In this document: piece after piece, positions 22,177 through 34,990 of the stretch
Position numbering within the stretch: position 1 is the first letter of the stretch
Layout of the letters: each line of letters opens with the position of its first letter
From: Tanypteryx hageni
Taxonomy: Eukaryota; Arthropoda; Insecta; Odonata; Petaluridae
Direction: 5' to 3'
NCBI GenBank assembly: GCA_028673005.1
Contig: CM054114.1
Coordinates: 11,873,108-11,937,107 of the forward strand
DNA: 64,000 nt
The notes under the pieces: generated by a model
What the model was told of the DNA's origin: nothing
The model's database searches: none
What the model saw: the letters and a program-made list of their open reading frames with translations, nothing else
Made by a program: the position numbers and the translations under genes

Positions 22177-23697
22177 TTACAAGGAGAGGACACGGTAATG
22201 GCATCACGGATTTTTATGAAACTTGGTAGGTGTATAACTCTAGATTCCAGGGTCACTGCAAATCCCCCTTTTGGGTGTATACGGCCGATAGTTTTTCCGA
22301 AAATCGCGATTAAATATTGCAATTTCACGTCAACTGGTATAAATTTCTTAATGCACGCAAAATTGATAAAGTAATTGCTGGCGGTGAGCGTATAGTGGGT
22401 GCGCCCTAAACGTGAGGTCGCGAGTTCGACTCCCTATTGGTCTATTTTAAGTATTCGGAGGAAGTCTTCGCAAAAATAATTTCAGGGATCCTTTCCATGC
22501 CATAAGCATCAATATAGGTACAGGATGTAGCGTGTGCCGAGATCAATGAAGAATATGCGATTTAATAATTTAAAACTTTGTTGAAATAATCGTGCTTTGA
22601 ATTACTTGAGAAAAAAATCCGGACCACCACCTAACAACATAGAAAAAAAATCTGATGTGGCCAGCACATGACTTTCTCTATATCTATAAAATCTAAAAAT
22701 TCCAAATAGGTTACATAGTAATAAATATTTTAAGAAACTGCGAGAAAATTTTAGGCTTTACCAAGAACAGAAATAAACTCAAACCATAGCCTTCTGATAT
22801 TGGATATAGCCAAACAGCTCCAACAATTAAGAAAAGAAAAAGGATCGTTACTAAGATGTAACCAAGCGTCAATTGTTAACAATAGTCGTCGGTAGGTGGC
22901 GTGGTGGTGGCAGCTAAAAATATAAGATATCTCTTAAGCTATACATTATATGGAAAAATGTTTCAAATAAAGGTTGTAGAAAATTACATTTCCTACAACG
23001 TTTATTCTAATATATTTTTACATTTATCAAATAATAAAGCAAATATTTTAAAATAACGGATAAGTAGCAAGAGTAAACACCCACTTCCTCTCGACCGATT
23101 TTTACCAAAAACTAATCAGTTCTGACTTTTATAAAAATCTTAAATATAAAATTTTGCGTTGACCTGATTAATAGATTTTGAGTTGGAGCACCCAAAAAAG
23201 GTATCACGTACACACAGGCAACATCGAGAAAATGGTCAAAACGTGTTCAGAGGACCTCAAAACGTGTATATCCGTTGAAATCTCGAAGTCGATTTTTTTC
23301 ATGAATACAATACTTTCCCCTATACTACGTATGTGGAGAAAGTAAAAAATATAAATATGAATGTGACTGCCCAGTTAAATTTTAAAGCGAAATATGAAAA
23401 AAAGACTTGAAAAAGGAGGTGGAATGAAAAAAAAAGCTACCAATAGGGAATCAGGCTCACGACCTCACGTTTAGGGCGCACCCACTATACGCCTACCACC
23501 AACAATTACTTGACCAATTATGCGTGCATTAAGAAATTTATACCAGTTGACGTGAAATTGCAATATTTAATCGCGATTTTCGGAAAAAACTATCGGCCGT
23601 ATACATACAAAAGGGGGATTTGCAGTGATCCAGGAAACCAAACACCTACCAAGTTGCATAAAAATTCGTGATCCCACTACCGTGTCCTCTCCTTGTT
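22177..23697. mobile_element. Composite inverted-repeat element with tRNA-like arms
   Basis: Arms 22177-22440 and 23439-23697 are inverted copies of each other: outer AAGGAGAGGACACGGTA, middle CGGCCGATAGTTTTTCCGAAA-type block, inner GTGGGTGCGCCCTAAACGTG. The inner end of each arm has a tRNA-like B box (GAGTTCGACTCCC in the left arm, a degraded version in the right). Between the arms lies copy B of the TIR element. No transposase. Confidence 0.75.
22654..23349. mobile_element. TIR element family, copy B (uninterrupted)
   Basis: Left end GATGTGGCCAGCACATGACT, right end ACGTATGTGGAGAAAGTAAA; the ACTTTCTC(C) termini are inverted. The GGTTACAT site near 22710 is intact, showing the pre-insertion state of copy A. 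About 0.7 kb, non-coding. Confidence 0.75.
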
Positions 23698-24111
23698 ACC
23701 GGAAACGCGAAGCCAACCACGATGGAAGAAATGGATTATGGAAGAAAGATTACATGCGCAACCCTCATTTGCAAGAGATAAATGTATATCTAATAATAAA
23801 ATATTTTCTATGTCCACGGGTGATCTCCCGTGATTCGTCGTGGCATTAAATTCAACTCGCTGCCTCGATATTGGGTCCACAGTGGATGGCCAAATGGAGA
23901 AAACAGAAGAACCTCACCATAATAACCACAGAATTATTTAGAGCCATGAAATGAAATCATAATGGAGGCTATCTATTAGTGTTATCCGTTTGAAATATTA
24001 TTTACTTTATGGATGGAAAATAAATCCATTACAAAAAGCCGTCCAATTTGCATTTTTAATAATATAATATGATTTCTGAGTTAGTGTCGTTCGTAAACGA
24101 TTTTAGTAATG

Positions 24112-24113
<2 letters not shown>

Positions 24114-24184
<71 letters not shown>
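24114..24184. repeat. (TA)n microsatellite
   Basis: About 35 uninterrupted TA units. Likely polymorphic and able to extrude a cruciform. Confidence 0.95.
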
Positions 24185-24187
<3 letters not shown>

Positions 24188-24660
24188 TGCTTTAAATTTA
24201 TTTCACTGTCATTGGATTGTGAAATGACTTGTGTTAATAAAAGAGAATTATTTAGCCATGATAAACAATTAGTGGGAGAATCGTCCGCTCACATTGGAAT
24301 GCTTCCAAAAATTGTGCCATTATAAAATGCGCGCCACTAAAACGAATCGTAATCTCACGCGCTGAATCCTTTTATCAGAATTCATGCGAGTGAAGTTTCG
24401 AGAGAAAAATATTTACACAATTACTGATACTAATTGGAAAGGCATGATGATGAAGTGGCAAATATGCACCAGTTATTATATTAAAACTAGTAATGTCAGC
24501 TTTTAAGTTGATACTTAAAACGTAATAATTTCTTATTAAATACATCCGAGTGATTAGTAAAAGAGGCAACGTGGTCGTCTGTCGCTAGACATGTCGATCC
24601 GTTTCTAAACGTTTGCATTGGATAGTAGAAGAAGAGTATTAACTTGGGATGTAGCGTACG

Positions 24661-24819
24661 ATGGAAAGTTTCTCCCTTCTCCAATGGACATTTTCCAAAG
24701 AGAAACGTAAGGGCGGCGACTTTAAACCTCCTCCGTCCAAGAAGCGCCTTCTTCGACCGCATCCCACCAACACAATTCACCTCTGCAGCCATGGGAACGA
24801 CACCTCTGCCCCGCCGGTG
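24661..24819 (+). other. Weak candidate exon with consensus donor
   Basis: An ATG at 24661 opens 53 codons (MESFSLLQWTFSKEKRK..., then basic Pro-rich) that end at a good donor GTG|GTAAGT (24820). GC content is higher than in the surroundings. No family is recognised, the acceptor side lacks a good pyrimidine tract, and the minus strand is also open. It could be an alternative dsx exon, a non-coding RNA exon or chance. Confidence 0.2.
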
Positions 24820-27599
24820 GTAAGTAAATTATCTTTTTTTATGTCTTCCCATTTTATCTCTTTTTCGAAAATTTTAATAAAAAAATGAGGTATTAAAAAG
24901 TTAAAGCTTGCCCCATAACCGTACGGTGATTTGTTTATATGTTGAATGCTGTTACTTAAAAATATATACTGGTTTTTATCTAATGGTTTTATATCGAAGG
25001 TAGTCATAATGGTTTTCATTCGGGTTAAAAAAATCTTTATTTATATATTATCAAATCAAATTAGATAAAAAAACAGAAAGCAGGAATGAAATTTATCGAT
25101 GAAAAAGACGTTTACATAATAATAAACCTTAAGTTTGGCGTTAACTCTGTCCATTTTTATTAATCTAATAAGTTTTTTTAAAATAATTCCAAAATAAATT
25201 TATTATCCATCCCTTACTTTTGACCTTTGGGCTAAAAGCAACCACAATGTGAATCGTACTATCTCATGCCTTTAAAATAACCCGAAGGAAAGCGTTTTAG
25301 CACCGATTATGATGTATTTCCTAATATCGCAAGATATATTGGAATTGTTGGAGCTTAAGTTGTTGAGCTCAAATATATTTAGCTATTTTAGAGTATTTAT
25401 TATGAATGTATTAAAACGGAAAAAATATTTAAGATATTTATGAAACGTTTTCGGAATTTTGACTGCCTTTATGCGAGAGAGATTACGTAAGTTCCAAAAT
25501 TTTTAACAAATCAATGCCTAGTATGACTTATACAATGCCTCTTACGTTCTAGTTGTGATATTTCCAGACTTGTGTTTTTATATTTCTCTGTAGAAATTCT
25601 CCAAAATATTTAAATTTCGGAAGCATTGGATTGCATTCCATTTATTTTTGTTTCGATTGCAGACAGTGCTTAATTTGGAGATAAAAAGAAAGCGAAACGC
25701 ACAAAAGTATGATGGGGTTGGTGCATCTATTTTTTTTAATTCATATTTTAGTAGTTCACTTGTTGTAGTGTTTCTTGTAGTTTGGATATAACGGAGAATG
25801 GACATCAGAAAAGTACTAAAAAGCGTTAATTTTTACGGGTAATATTTACTATTCAAGAAATTTGATGAAAAGAGCCTTACTATATTATTTCATATAAAAA
25901 TAATCGAATCATGCTATAAAATCGCAATATAAATAGCTTACCATCTGTCTTATCGCTTCTTCATTGCACGGTGTAAAATTCAGTTTTTTTATTCCTTCTT
26001 TATATCTCCCATTTTCCATTCAAAAGCATTAGACTCGTTTCCATGACATCTGAATTTCTTATTTCCTGATTGTTTCACGTAGGGTGTTCCCGCCAGATGA
26101 CGACGCTTTTCCCAACCTTAATAGAATCATGCTACCGCCAGGGCATTTGCCATCCTTAAGAGCATCATACTCCCGCCGTATGACGAGGCATTTGCCAATC
26201 CTAACAGCAACATACTCCTGCCAGCTCGATGAAGTAAAGTTATTTCTCCAGGCGTTTACTTGTGCTTACTTAACAATTTGATCAATAAGTTTCGACTTTA
26301 AAATAAACAAATACAGAATCCAGCTGCTATTTTTATAAGCGGGGGAAATCGTTTAATAATGAAAGTTTGGTTTGTCTTTTTAGTGACTAACGCAAATGAA
26401 AGGTCTTAGCTGTTTTACTGCGTAATATTTCGAATGAGGAATAAAAACAATTGCGTTTTTTTATACTAAAGTATTTAGAGGCAAAGAGTGAGTGTTAGGC
26501 CTAGCACTCATGGCGATTTTATGTGCATTAATTTGAACGTTCAACGTTGGTACACCATTAGTTAGGCTCGAAGGAAGAAGTTAATCTGAATTAGTACCAC
26601 TCTCCTACTAACATAGATGACGTCTCTGTGAAACCTGTGAAACTCAAACTAATTAATCCACGTTATCGTAAAAATGATATTGATTCCGCAGATAATTTAA
26701 AATACAAAATTAATTTTGTGTTTCTTTTAACTTGTTACCATATTTCCGCTCTTTGCCAACGTTTCGCGAAAAATAGAAGCTTTGTACCTTATTTAGCGCA
26801 TGTTGCAGAGTGAATTGTTTATGCAACTAATATCTGTTTAAACGTACATTTAGGACGAATATAAAAAACAATGAATTCGAGTTAATATTGTTTCAATTAT
26901 ATTCAAAATAATTAATGATTGTTTTGATGCAATGAAATAATCGCTGTCGCATTTCATTCCGGCTGTAATATATTATTACATGCGTATTTATCCTGAAGGA
27001 TTTTTTACAATAGTAAATGACTTGCGAAATATTTTTTATGTTATGTTTATTGTAATCCAGTCACTAAAATATAAAATTTCATTTGCAATTGTGTTGATCT
27101 CAAATGTTGTAGCATTAGTCAGATATATGCTTTGTGTTCATGAATCATTAGCAAGTTATAAGTTAAAATTTTATTGTCTCTTGGAGGTATTCCATTGCAA
27201 TTTATCCGCGAGATTATGGCGTCGAAGATAGAATAATTTTATTATATTGTGGTTGTCCTTAACGGCGGAATATTTCTTAGCTTGTAACGGCAATGGTATC
27301 CACTCGAGAAAGGATTAATGGTCGTTTCGAATACGCGTTTCCATAATAAGGGATCGGTAAGCAACCTTGGAACCACATACGTATCTCGTCACCCTTTCAC
27401 TCACCTCTGTGCTCGTTTACGCAAATAGTTACCAATACGTAGTATATCACACGACAATATACGGAAAAACTTGAACGTAAAATGTTTGTAAGAGTGCGTA
27501 AGAAGCATATAAAACGTTATTTCTGAATATATATAAGAGAATACTAGGGGCCTATTTAAATTGTTATTATTTAATTTGCAATATTTCTTCATATAAAAT

Positions 27600-27815
27600 T
27601 TAGTGTTCGAGTTCTTGAATACCCCACATATTTCCATGTGTAAACCAAGGTTCAGGCCTAAAAATTTCAACTTTGGCTAAGGTTTGGCCTTGCGATTTAT
27701 TTGTTGTCATGGCATAAGACAGTTTGATCGCGAATTGTCTTCAAAGCATGTTAAAAAGAATTGCTGGATCATTTTGCCTGTCAATTTTTACACGTGGAAT
27801 AAAACCAGTTATGAC
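27600..27815 (-). pseudogene. Helitron helicase C-terminal relic
   Basis: Minus-strand translation gives TGFIPRVKIDRQNDPAILF, a stop, then QFAIKLSYAMTTNKSQGQTL and AKVEIF, and after a frame change FTHGNMWGIQEL. This is the end of the Pif1-like helicase of Helitrons, whose hallmark is the FA(M)T.NKSQGQT motif. The stop and frame change show it is dead. The Rep domain and Helitron ends are not seen. Confidence 0.7.
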
Positions 27816-28595
27816 TTCCAATAATTAAATAATTTATTAATCACATTTTATTAATCAATCGCTCATCATTCTCTCTCACATTTTTCAATCATAACCCACG
27901 CTACGTGCCTCTTATTTACGTTAAATAATGCTACATTCGGTTCTCGTGTTAAATCATAATGTTCTTTTTCAGATTCAATGAACTTGATTGTATTGTAACT
28001 TTAATTGGAATAAAATCGAAATTAAATATAAATACCGATAATCAAATGAAACTTATACGTATACAGCATATATATTAATTTCATTTAACGTTATAACGTA
28101 AGACTTTCATTTAAATACTAACTAAAATTATTTTAGCGTGTTGTATACATAGAAGCTTTCTTTACTTTTCGATATATTAAAGAAATTCTGAATATACATT
28201 TATAAGCTGAACACGACTTCTATTAGTTATAAAGTGTTCCGCCAGGTTGCAGCACTCCACTCTTACTTACTTTTGTAAACTAACTGCGCTTGGCAAAAGT
28301 CACCTCACCTTGTATAATATAATATAGATTAGCTCCTTTGTCTTCTAAAGGATTCGCTTCATTGAACTCGCTATAAAAATAATTAATATCATACATTTTT
28401 GAGCTTTAGATGCACATTTTGCTGCCATATTGACTGAGTGATATGCTTTTTTACGTGCATCTTGTTCTTTTCCCCCAACTTGAACTTTTTATCCATAGTC
28501 TCCAAATGTTTTTATGTAGCACGAATATTTAGATATTCAAATACTATTTACTTTTCCGGTAATATGTAGAAGTGTTTTATATACATATGTCGAGA

Positions 28596-29097
28596 TTAAC
28601 CCGCCGGTATTTATTAATGTAATTCACAACGAACTTTACAATATCCTTATTCAAAGTAATTCTTATACAATCATTTGGATTTTTTTGGTTATCTTTTGCT
28701 CCCTTGAAGCCAGGCGCTTACAAAATATTACTGTGAAAAGGAATTCCTAAATTGCGTGTTGTTCCTATTTCTGCCACTTTGTAATATCATCCTTCCTACG
28801 TGTAAATCTACATTCTACGAATCTTCCGTGTCGCTATCACGCTGCGATTCGAGTGTGCCTTCTTCCGAAATCTCTTCATCAAAATCAGTAAATTCTTCTG
28901 AAGATTCGTTTAAAATGAAAGCAATTTCAGAATAAAATTTTTTAAAACAAAAAGCGTAAGTAACCCAATGTAAATAAACGAAATATATTAAATGTCTTGG
29001 TATTCTAGAAAGTGAAAAGTTAGGGTTCACCGAAATCCATAGGAAGGAGACTACCATAAAAATGGCTCGAGTGTAAAATACACCCCGTACGGGTTAA
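28596..29097 (-). mobile_element. Possible piggyBac-like relic (TTAA...TTAA)
   Basis: TTAA followed by CCCGCCGGTATTTATT at the left; GGGTGTATTTTAC in inverted sense, with CCCGTACGGGG next to TTAA, at the right. A minus-strand frame between them (28815-29057) ends with acidic ESSEEFTDFDEEISEEG...DSDTEDS, of the kind found at piggyBac N-termini. The two ends share little beyond CCCG, so this is tentative. Confidence 0.35.
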
Positions 29098-29879
29098 GCT
29101 AACACAATGTTTCTTTATTTGAAATATCTTAAACTATTTTTCGTACCACATTTTCCGAACCTTTTAAAGATCCTCCATTTGTATTCTGCTGTAGGGAATA
29201 TTTCACACTATCATTGTTGCACTTAAAACAAGATAGATTCGAGAGCCGTAAATGTGTGCATGTAATCTTTTTTTGAAAAACACCGAGGTCACATTCCGAA
29301 TGACTGTAGGAGTTACCAAAGAAACTGTACGGAACTACCGGGAACGCCGTATAAAAGCCCAAGGGGACTACTTTGAAGGGGACGGTGGAAATTAGGATTT
29401 AGCATAAGTAATTTTTTTATGCACAAATTCCCGGAACTTTTGGGTAGCACCTCGTATGGCATTAAGAAGGTAAAAATGGGCATTTATAGTCATAGAGATT
29501 TATGAATCTGCCTATTTATTATTAATAGAGTTGATGATTCTTTGTAGATATTTTAAGTGCGAAATGAAAGGGATTATGGTTTTCACATTTGGTCGCAAAA
29601 AGGAATCATGACAATGGGTGGATACTTATTTTGGCTCAGTGGCATTAGATTATTTGAAAAAGATAACTTGATCATGATTCCTTTCAGATTGTCCATCATC
29701 ACGAAGACTACTTAAGCATTCTGCGTATTCGACGAACTTGATGAATTCATATTCAATAAATCCTATAGTTTTCTACAGTTCTGCAGCAGTTAATGTTTCA
29801 GTGCGCTATGAACGCTGATCGAGGATAATAGTTTCGTATAAATAGATCTTTAAACGCGGAAGGTTTATTGTGTTATAGT

Positions 29880-30159
29880 CGTGGCCGGCCCGAGCTACGG
29901 GCGGTCCGGGCGGCTGTCCGGGGCGCCCAAGTTTCGGGGGAGCTATCCCGATCAGTTATTTATGCATTACTTGCAAGTGAATAAATATTGGATATCAATT
30001 TATATCGAGGAACAGGCTAAAATCTTGATGGCATTCCTTTTAATTTTTCATTATCAATAATTTCTACATGTACTTTGTAAATATCTCAACAACCAATAAC
30101 GGAGGGGGGGCTGGAGTGCTATCTCGCCCGGGGCGCCAAAATTCCTCGAGCCGCCCCTG
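29880..30159. mobile_element. hAT-type MITE, 280 bp, perfect 8-bp TSD
   Basis: Ends CGTGGCCGGCCCGAG and CTCGAGCCGCCCCTG are imperfect inverted copies. Flanks GTTATAGT (29872-29879 and 30160-30167) match 8 of 8. CCGGGGCGCC blocks are inverted near both ends, AT-rich middle. Related in design to 15408-15891. Confidence 0.85.
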
Positions 30160-32388
30160 GTTATAGTTGTTTGGTAGCAACTCCCAAGTTTCGTCACGAT
30201 AGACGTTTCTATGCCAGCAAATGCGAACAATTCTTGCCCTATGGTTCGTTTGATGTCCTTTTCCTTTCTGACCTACAGTCTTTATATTTAATTAAAATAG
30301 CAATTTGAAATTCTCATCATTACCTCCATTTTCCCCTTTAAATTGCCGTTTTATTGCACGTACACATGCTCAAGAGCTTGCGCTTAATATATTCAGCGAG
30401 ATTGCACGTCAAACAAAATCTATTTCAGCGTATTTTTTCAGTATATTTGTTGAATGTTAAAAGTCCAGAAGAATCATCGCAGTTTTATGACCAGACGAGT
30501 TTACATATTTATGTGTTTATTTTCAAAGTTTTTAACGCCTCTATAACAATTGATGAAGAAATAAAAATGTCTGTAAGTGTAATTGAATTCGATCTTCATT
30601 GTGTGTATTAGTTATACATGCTTTAATTATTGCGACGCTTCTAGCAATATCTATTCAATCGTGTGCCATGTTATTAGCTATTTATTTAAAGGATGATGAA
30701 TTAATTGATTACGCATTTATCCATCGCGTTGAGTTTCGTTTCCATGAAATACATTCCGCTCTTTTCAAACGCATTTCGTACAAATCGGCCCGGTAGATGA
30801 AATTTGGTCCTCAATGGCGAACTAGATCAAACACGTTGAATTAAATATAATCTCGCGGTACATAATCCAAATAATATAAAGTTTCTTCCACGGCGAACAT
30901 TTAAATTAATTTCGGTCTATCACTCCGGGGTCGCAGTCGTCTAGAGGCCGTATTCGGTGACGTCCTAACTGCATTTGTATTACTTTCGTTATATCGAAGC
31001 CTCCCTCTTACCCTTTGGGTCGACACATGCATCGAGTGCGCACCATGCCATTTACGGTTCTTGTCGCACTGCACGAATTTCGCCGCACTATGCGATATTT
31101 TAGACAAGAGCCCGGATAGGTCGATACATGCAGCGTTGGGATGCCGATTTCTTTTATGGATCTCTTTCATGGAGAGGGAGCGAAATGGACGTAAACTTGC
31201 TCATGGCACCGGCTTACCAGCGCGGAAGGAATAAAACGAGCGGGTATTCCGTATCTCTGCGAACACGCAAAGTGTTTTCGTCCGCTGACACAAATACGCC
31301 GCCCATTAATAAAAGGAAGGAAAGATAAATTTGTATTACTTTAGATGATCCCGATAGAGGGCGATGGAAGGATGGAAATCCGCGACGCCCTCTCTTGCGC
31401 ACGGGTGGTCTTCCGTTTGTTAATTATCGAGCGGTCGGGATGTGTTGTAAAAGCGATCTTCCTTCGGGCGATGATGAGAGATGGACGGACCGAGGGAAGG
31501 GAGGCGTGAAAGTAGTCTCGGCACTCCTGCTTAGCGTGCGTGTGTTTGTGTGCGCTGCCGTGGTGGTTGCCCTCCCCCCTAGGAGCACCTCGGCCCGCCT
31601 AGGAGACGCCCATTTGGCGTCGTCGGCGTGCGCCGCTCCCGCGGAAGAAAGATTCCTTGACGAGATCACGTTTCGTTCCAATACTCCAATTGATCAGTTC
31701 AAGTGGCAGAATTTACACCATAAGGAAATGAAATGCTACAATTAAGTAGGAGTCGATAAACTTGTTACGAGGCCGCATTAGAAGTTGCGTATGCGGACCG
31801 CATAATGTTTCCTTTAGAAATTGCAAGGGATGCTTGTTTTAGTTTTAGTCATAATTTAACTACAAAATGTTTTCTGATCTTATTTTTAAGTAGCAAGTAA
31901 TGGCTTCGCGGGCTGTAAGTTCTCCGATCCCTTTTGAAGAATTCTTCTGCAATATATGAATGTCTCATTCTCATCTGCTTGTAACTAATGTAATTTCTCA
32001 TCAAAACATGACGAGAAAATATTAATAAATTCTAATGTTATCGATTAAAAATAATTAAACCGTTTTACAATTCAGATACAAACAGGCACATCAATTATTT
32101 CGCTCATCACATTTTAATACTATTGATTAATAATTTATGGAAAATTACCTCTGTTAAATTGATATATCGTAGCCTCAGGTCATTTCTAAATAACAGCGTA
32201 AACAGGATCCTAAATGCATTCTAAATAAAAATTCTAAATTTCTCGAACCATGATGTAATTGTAGAAGTTGAGCGGTCTAAAATGTAACAAGGGTTTAACG
32301 GATTCAACAGGGATCACGGATTGAACCCTGAATTTAACTCCATGCTTCGCTACCGACTGAATAATAAACACTACAATTATTATTGTTA

Positions 32389-32491
<103 letters not shown>

Positions 32492-33559
32492 AATAAAATA
32501 ACGTTACAGCTTAAACTCTTTGAATTTTGTGGGATAATGAATGTTATAAAAGTGAACGATGAAGTGATTGCACGTCCACATACTAAACCATTTTTTAAAT
32601 ATTTAATTTTGTTATAGCTATCTAAAATGGCATAACTTTGAACATTTTCTGTTCCTGCAGCGGACGCAAGGCCAGTTTCCAATCGATCATAGGCCGAAAG
32701 TAAGACTATTCCCGCACTTTGATGGAGACGATATTTAGGGAACGCTCCGATTGACTTAAGATGTGTTAAAGTAATTCTCGAATACATTTCTTATCAACAC
32801 TAACACAGTGAATTTTAAGCTCACCGTGTCTTTCATCGAAAAGATGGCGCAGGAAATTCTAAATGGATAGAAATGAAGCACTAAATTGTAGGAAGCAGCC
32901 GATCCTGGCGAAGGGACGCAGCTTCCTCTTTAGCGAGTTGGAACACCCAACATATTATGGACGGCAATTATGACATTTTCAACCTTTTTTAAAAAACCTT
33001 CAAAGAGTCGTCGCCATTCTTAATAAGAAGGTCCAAGGCGGTTTGTGTTAAAAATGAGCTCGGTGCGGAATGGGTTTCTCGGAGGGAATGCCTCAGTTAA
33101 TAAAGAAATCCTTTGCATCGGCCTCCGGAGACCACACGCGAACTTCACATTTTTATGGGCCTTCGGACGCACGAGGTGGGAAAAATGGCTTTCGAGGGGC
33201 GCAGACCTACGTAACGACCTCTCACGGTTCCACGCTCTATCGTCATCTATGGAGCGGAAAGGAGACTTCCACGCCGGGTTCTCCTTCCTCCATTCTCCAC
33301 GCTCTTTTCGACTCGCAGACCACTAGTTTTCAAGTCATTCACCAAAGAAAGAATAGTGGCAACTGCTTTCCTTTCATTTCTTGTCGGTTTTCTCTCCTTC
33401 GCTATCGTCATTAATCTATTTTTAACTCTTTTCATTACCTCTCAGATTCCGCCCTCCCCTCCTTATCCCCCCCTCTCTATTTCTTACCTCCCCCCTCCTA
33501 TCCCTACCTTTTCTCCAGATATCACTCCCTGTAATTTTTAGCCTACTTTCCATAATGGA

Positions 33560-33680
33560 AATAGGCTTATAGTTTCGTCGTTGTGTCTGTCTGTCTGTCC
33601 GTCCCCCCTTTTAACTTTTGAACCAATGGGCCGATTTTCATGACACTTGGTGGTAATCTCTTGCTACTCGGGCCGAGCTC
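33560..33680. repeat. GTCCGTCC dispersed repeat, copy 5
   Basis: GTCTGTCTGTCCGTCC followed by GGGCCGATTTTCATGACACTT, the same design as 3761-3860. Preceded at 33440-33535 by a CT-rich stretch. Confidence 0.45.
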
Positions 33681-34440
33681 TATAGGATAGCTTTTGTTGC
33701 GAAGATTGGAAGTCCCGGGTTCCACTTCAGAAAATCTCTTTCCCATTTGATTTACATGGGAAATCTGAAAGCCATCGTGCAGGGTAATTTTCTGTTGAAC
33801 ATTAAAATATCTTAGAATAATAATATCGGAGTGGGAATTGTACTATTATCTGAGGAAATGAATGAAGAATCTTATTTTTATCGTAGAATTTAGTTTATAG
33901 ATCATATTTCTTAGAATTTCGCATAAATACTGGTGCTTTTTTGCAGTTTCTATCACTCATTACGAGAGTGCTGCCATAGCAATAACTATTGTTGAACTCG
34001 AATTCGGTATAGTCTAGTACATACACGCGTTATTTTTGTCATAAATACGCGTGATCAATTTAGTTTTCCGTTCGAATGTATTTTTAATATTTTAAAACAA
34101 TAAATTATGAAGTTGTGGAAACTACAAAGTTATCCTTTCATTATTACTAAATTATCCTTTCATTATTACTAAATTATAAAATTTAGGAAAACAAAGAACA
34201 ACATTTCCGCGGTGATTTTAAAGCTATTAGAGCCAATATAAGTATTAAACAATAGATTAAATGGAAAGTAAACATCACAAGTTCCGTTTGGATCATCTTG
34301 TTTTATACTTCCTCTCTATTTGCTGCACTTCTCTGTTCCTTTCTCCATCCTCGCGCCTATCTCTTCCCCGCATCTTTTACTCCCCCTTTGCATCCATCTC
34401 TTCCTATAGTTCTCAGTCTCTTTCACTCTCTCCTTTCTCC

Positions 34441-34990
34441 CCCCTCTCTATCTCCCTCCCTCTCTATCTCCCTCCCTCTCTATCTCCCTCCCTCTCTATC
34501 TCCCTCCCTCTCTATCTCCCTCCCTCTCTATCTCCCTCCCTCTCTATCTCCCTCCCTCTCTATCTCCCTCCCTCTCTATCTCCCTCCCTCTCTATCTCCC
34601 TCCCTCTCTATCTCCCTCCCTCTCTATCTCCCTCCCTCTCTATCTCCATCCCTCTCTATCTCCCTCCCTCTCTATCTCCCTCCCTCTCTATCTCCCTCCC
34701 TCTCTATCTCCCTCCCTCTCTATCTCCCTCCCTCTCTATCTCCCTCCCTCTCTATCTCCATCCCTCTCTATCTCCATCCCTCTCTATCTCCCTCCCTCTC
34801 TATCTCCCTCCCTCTCTATCTCCCTCCCTCTCTATCTCCCTCCCTCTCTATCTCCCTCCCTCTCTATCTCCCTCCCTCTCTATCTCCCTCCCTCTCTATC
34901 TCCATCCCTCTCTATCTCCATCCCTCTCTATCTCCCTCCCTCTCTAGCTCCCTCCCTCTCTATCTCCCCCCCTCTCTATTTCCCTCCCCC
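34441..34990 (+). repeat. 16-bp minisatellite CTCTCTATCTCCCTCC, about 33 units
   Basis: Highly homogeneous 16-bp units; a variant with CTCCATCC occurs at 34641, 34753, 34769, 34897 and 34913, in a repeated single/double pattern that suggests block duplication. Pure pyrimidine except for the TA/CA steps. The long Ser/Leu/Pro frames here are not genes. Confidence 0.97.

Noticed and set aside
22390..22440. tRNA gene in the left arm of the fold-back element
   Set aside because: The B box is good, but acceptor and anticodon arms do not close; the inverted copy is equally degraded.
31395..31745. 116-codon frame in a GC-rich patch, with a hydrophobic stretch
   Set aside because: No family recognised, no splice or promoter context, and the opposite strand is open too. 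GC-rich patches also occur at 33040-33330 and 35150-35460 without coding signs.
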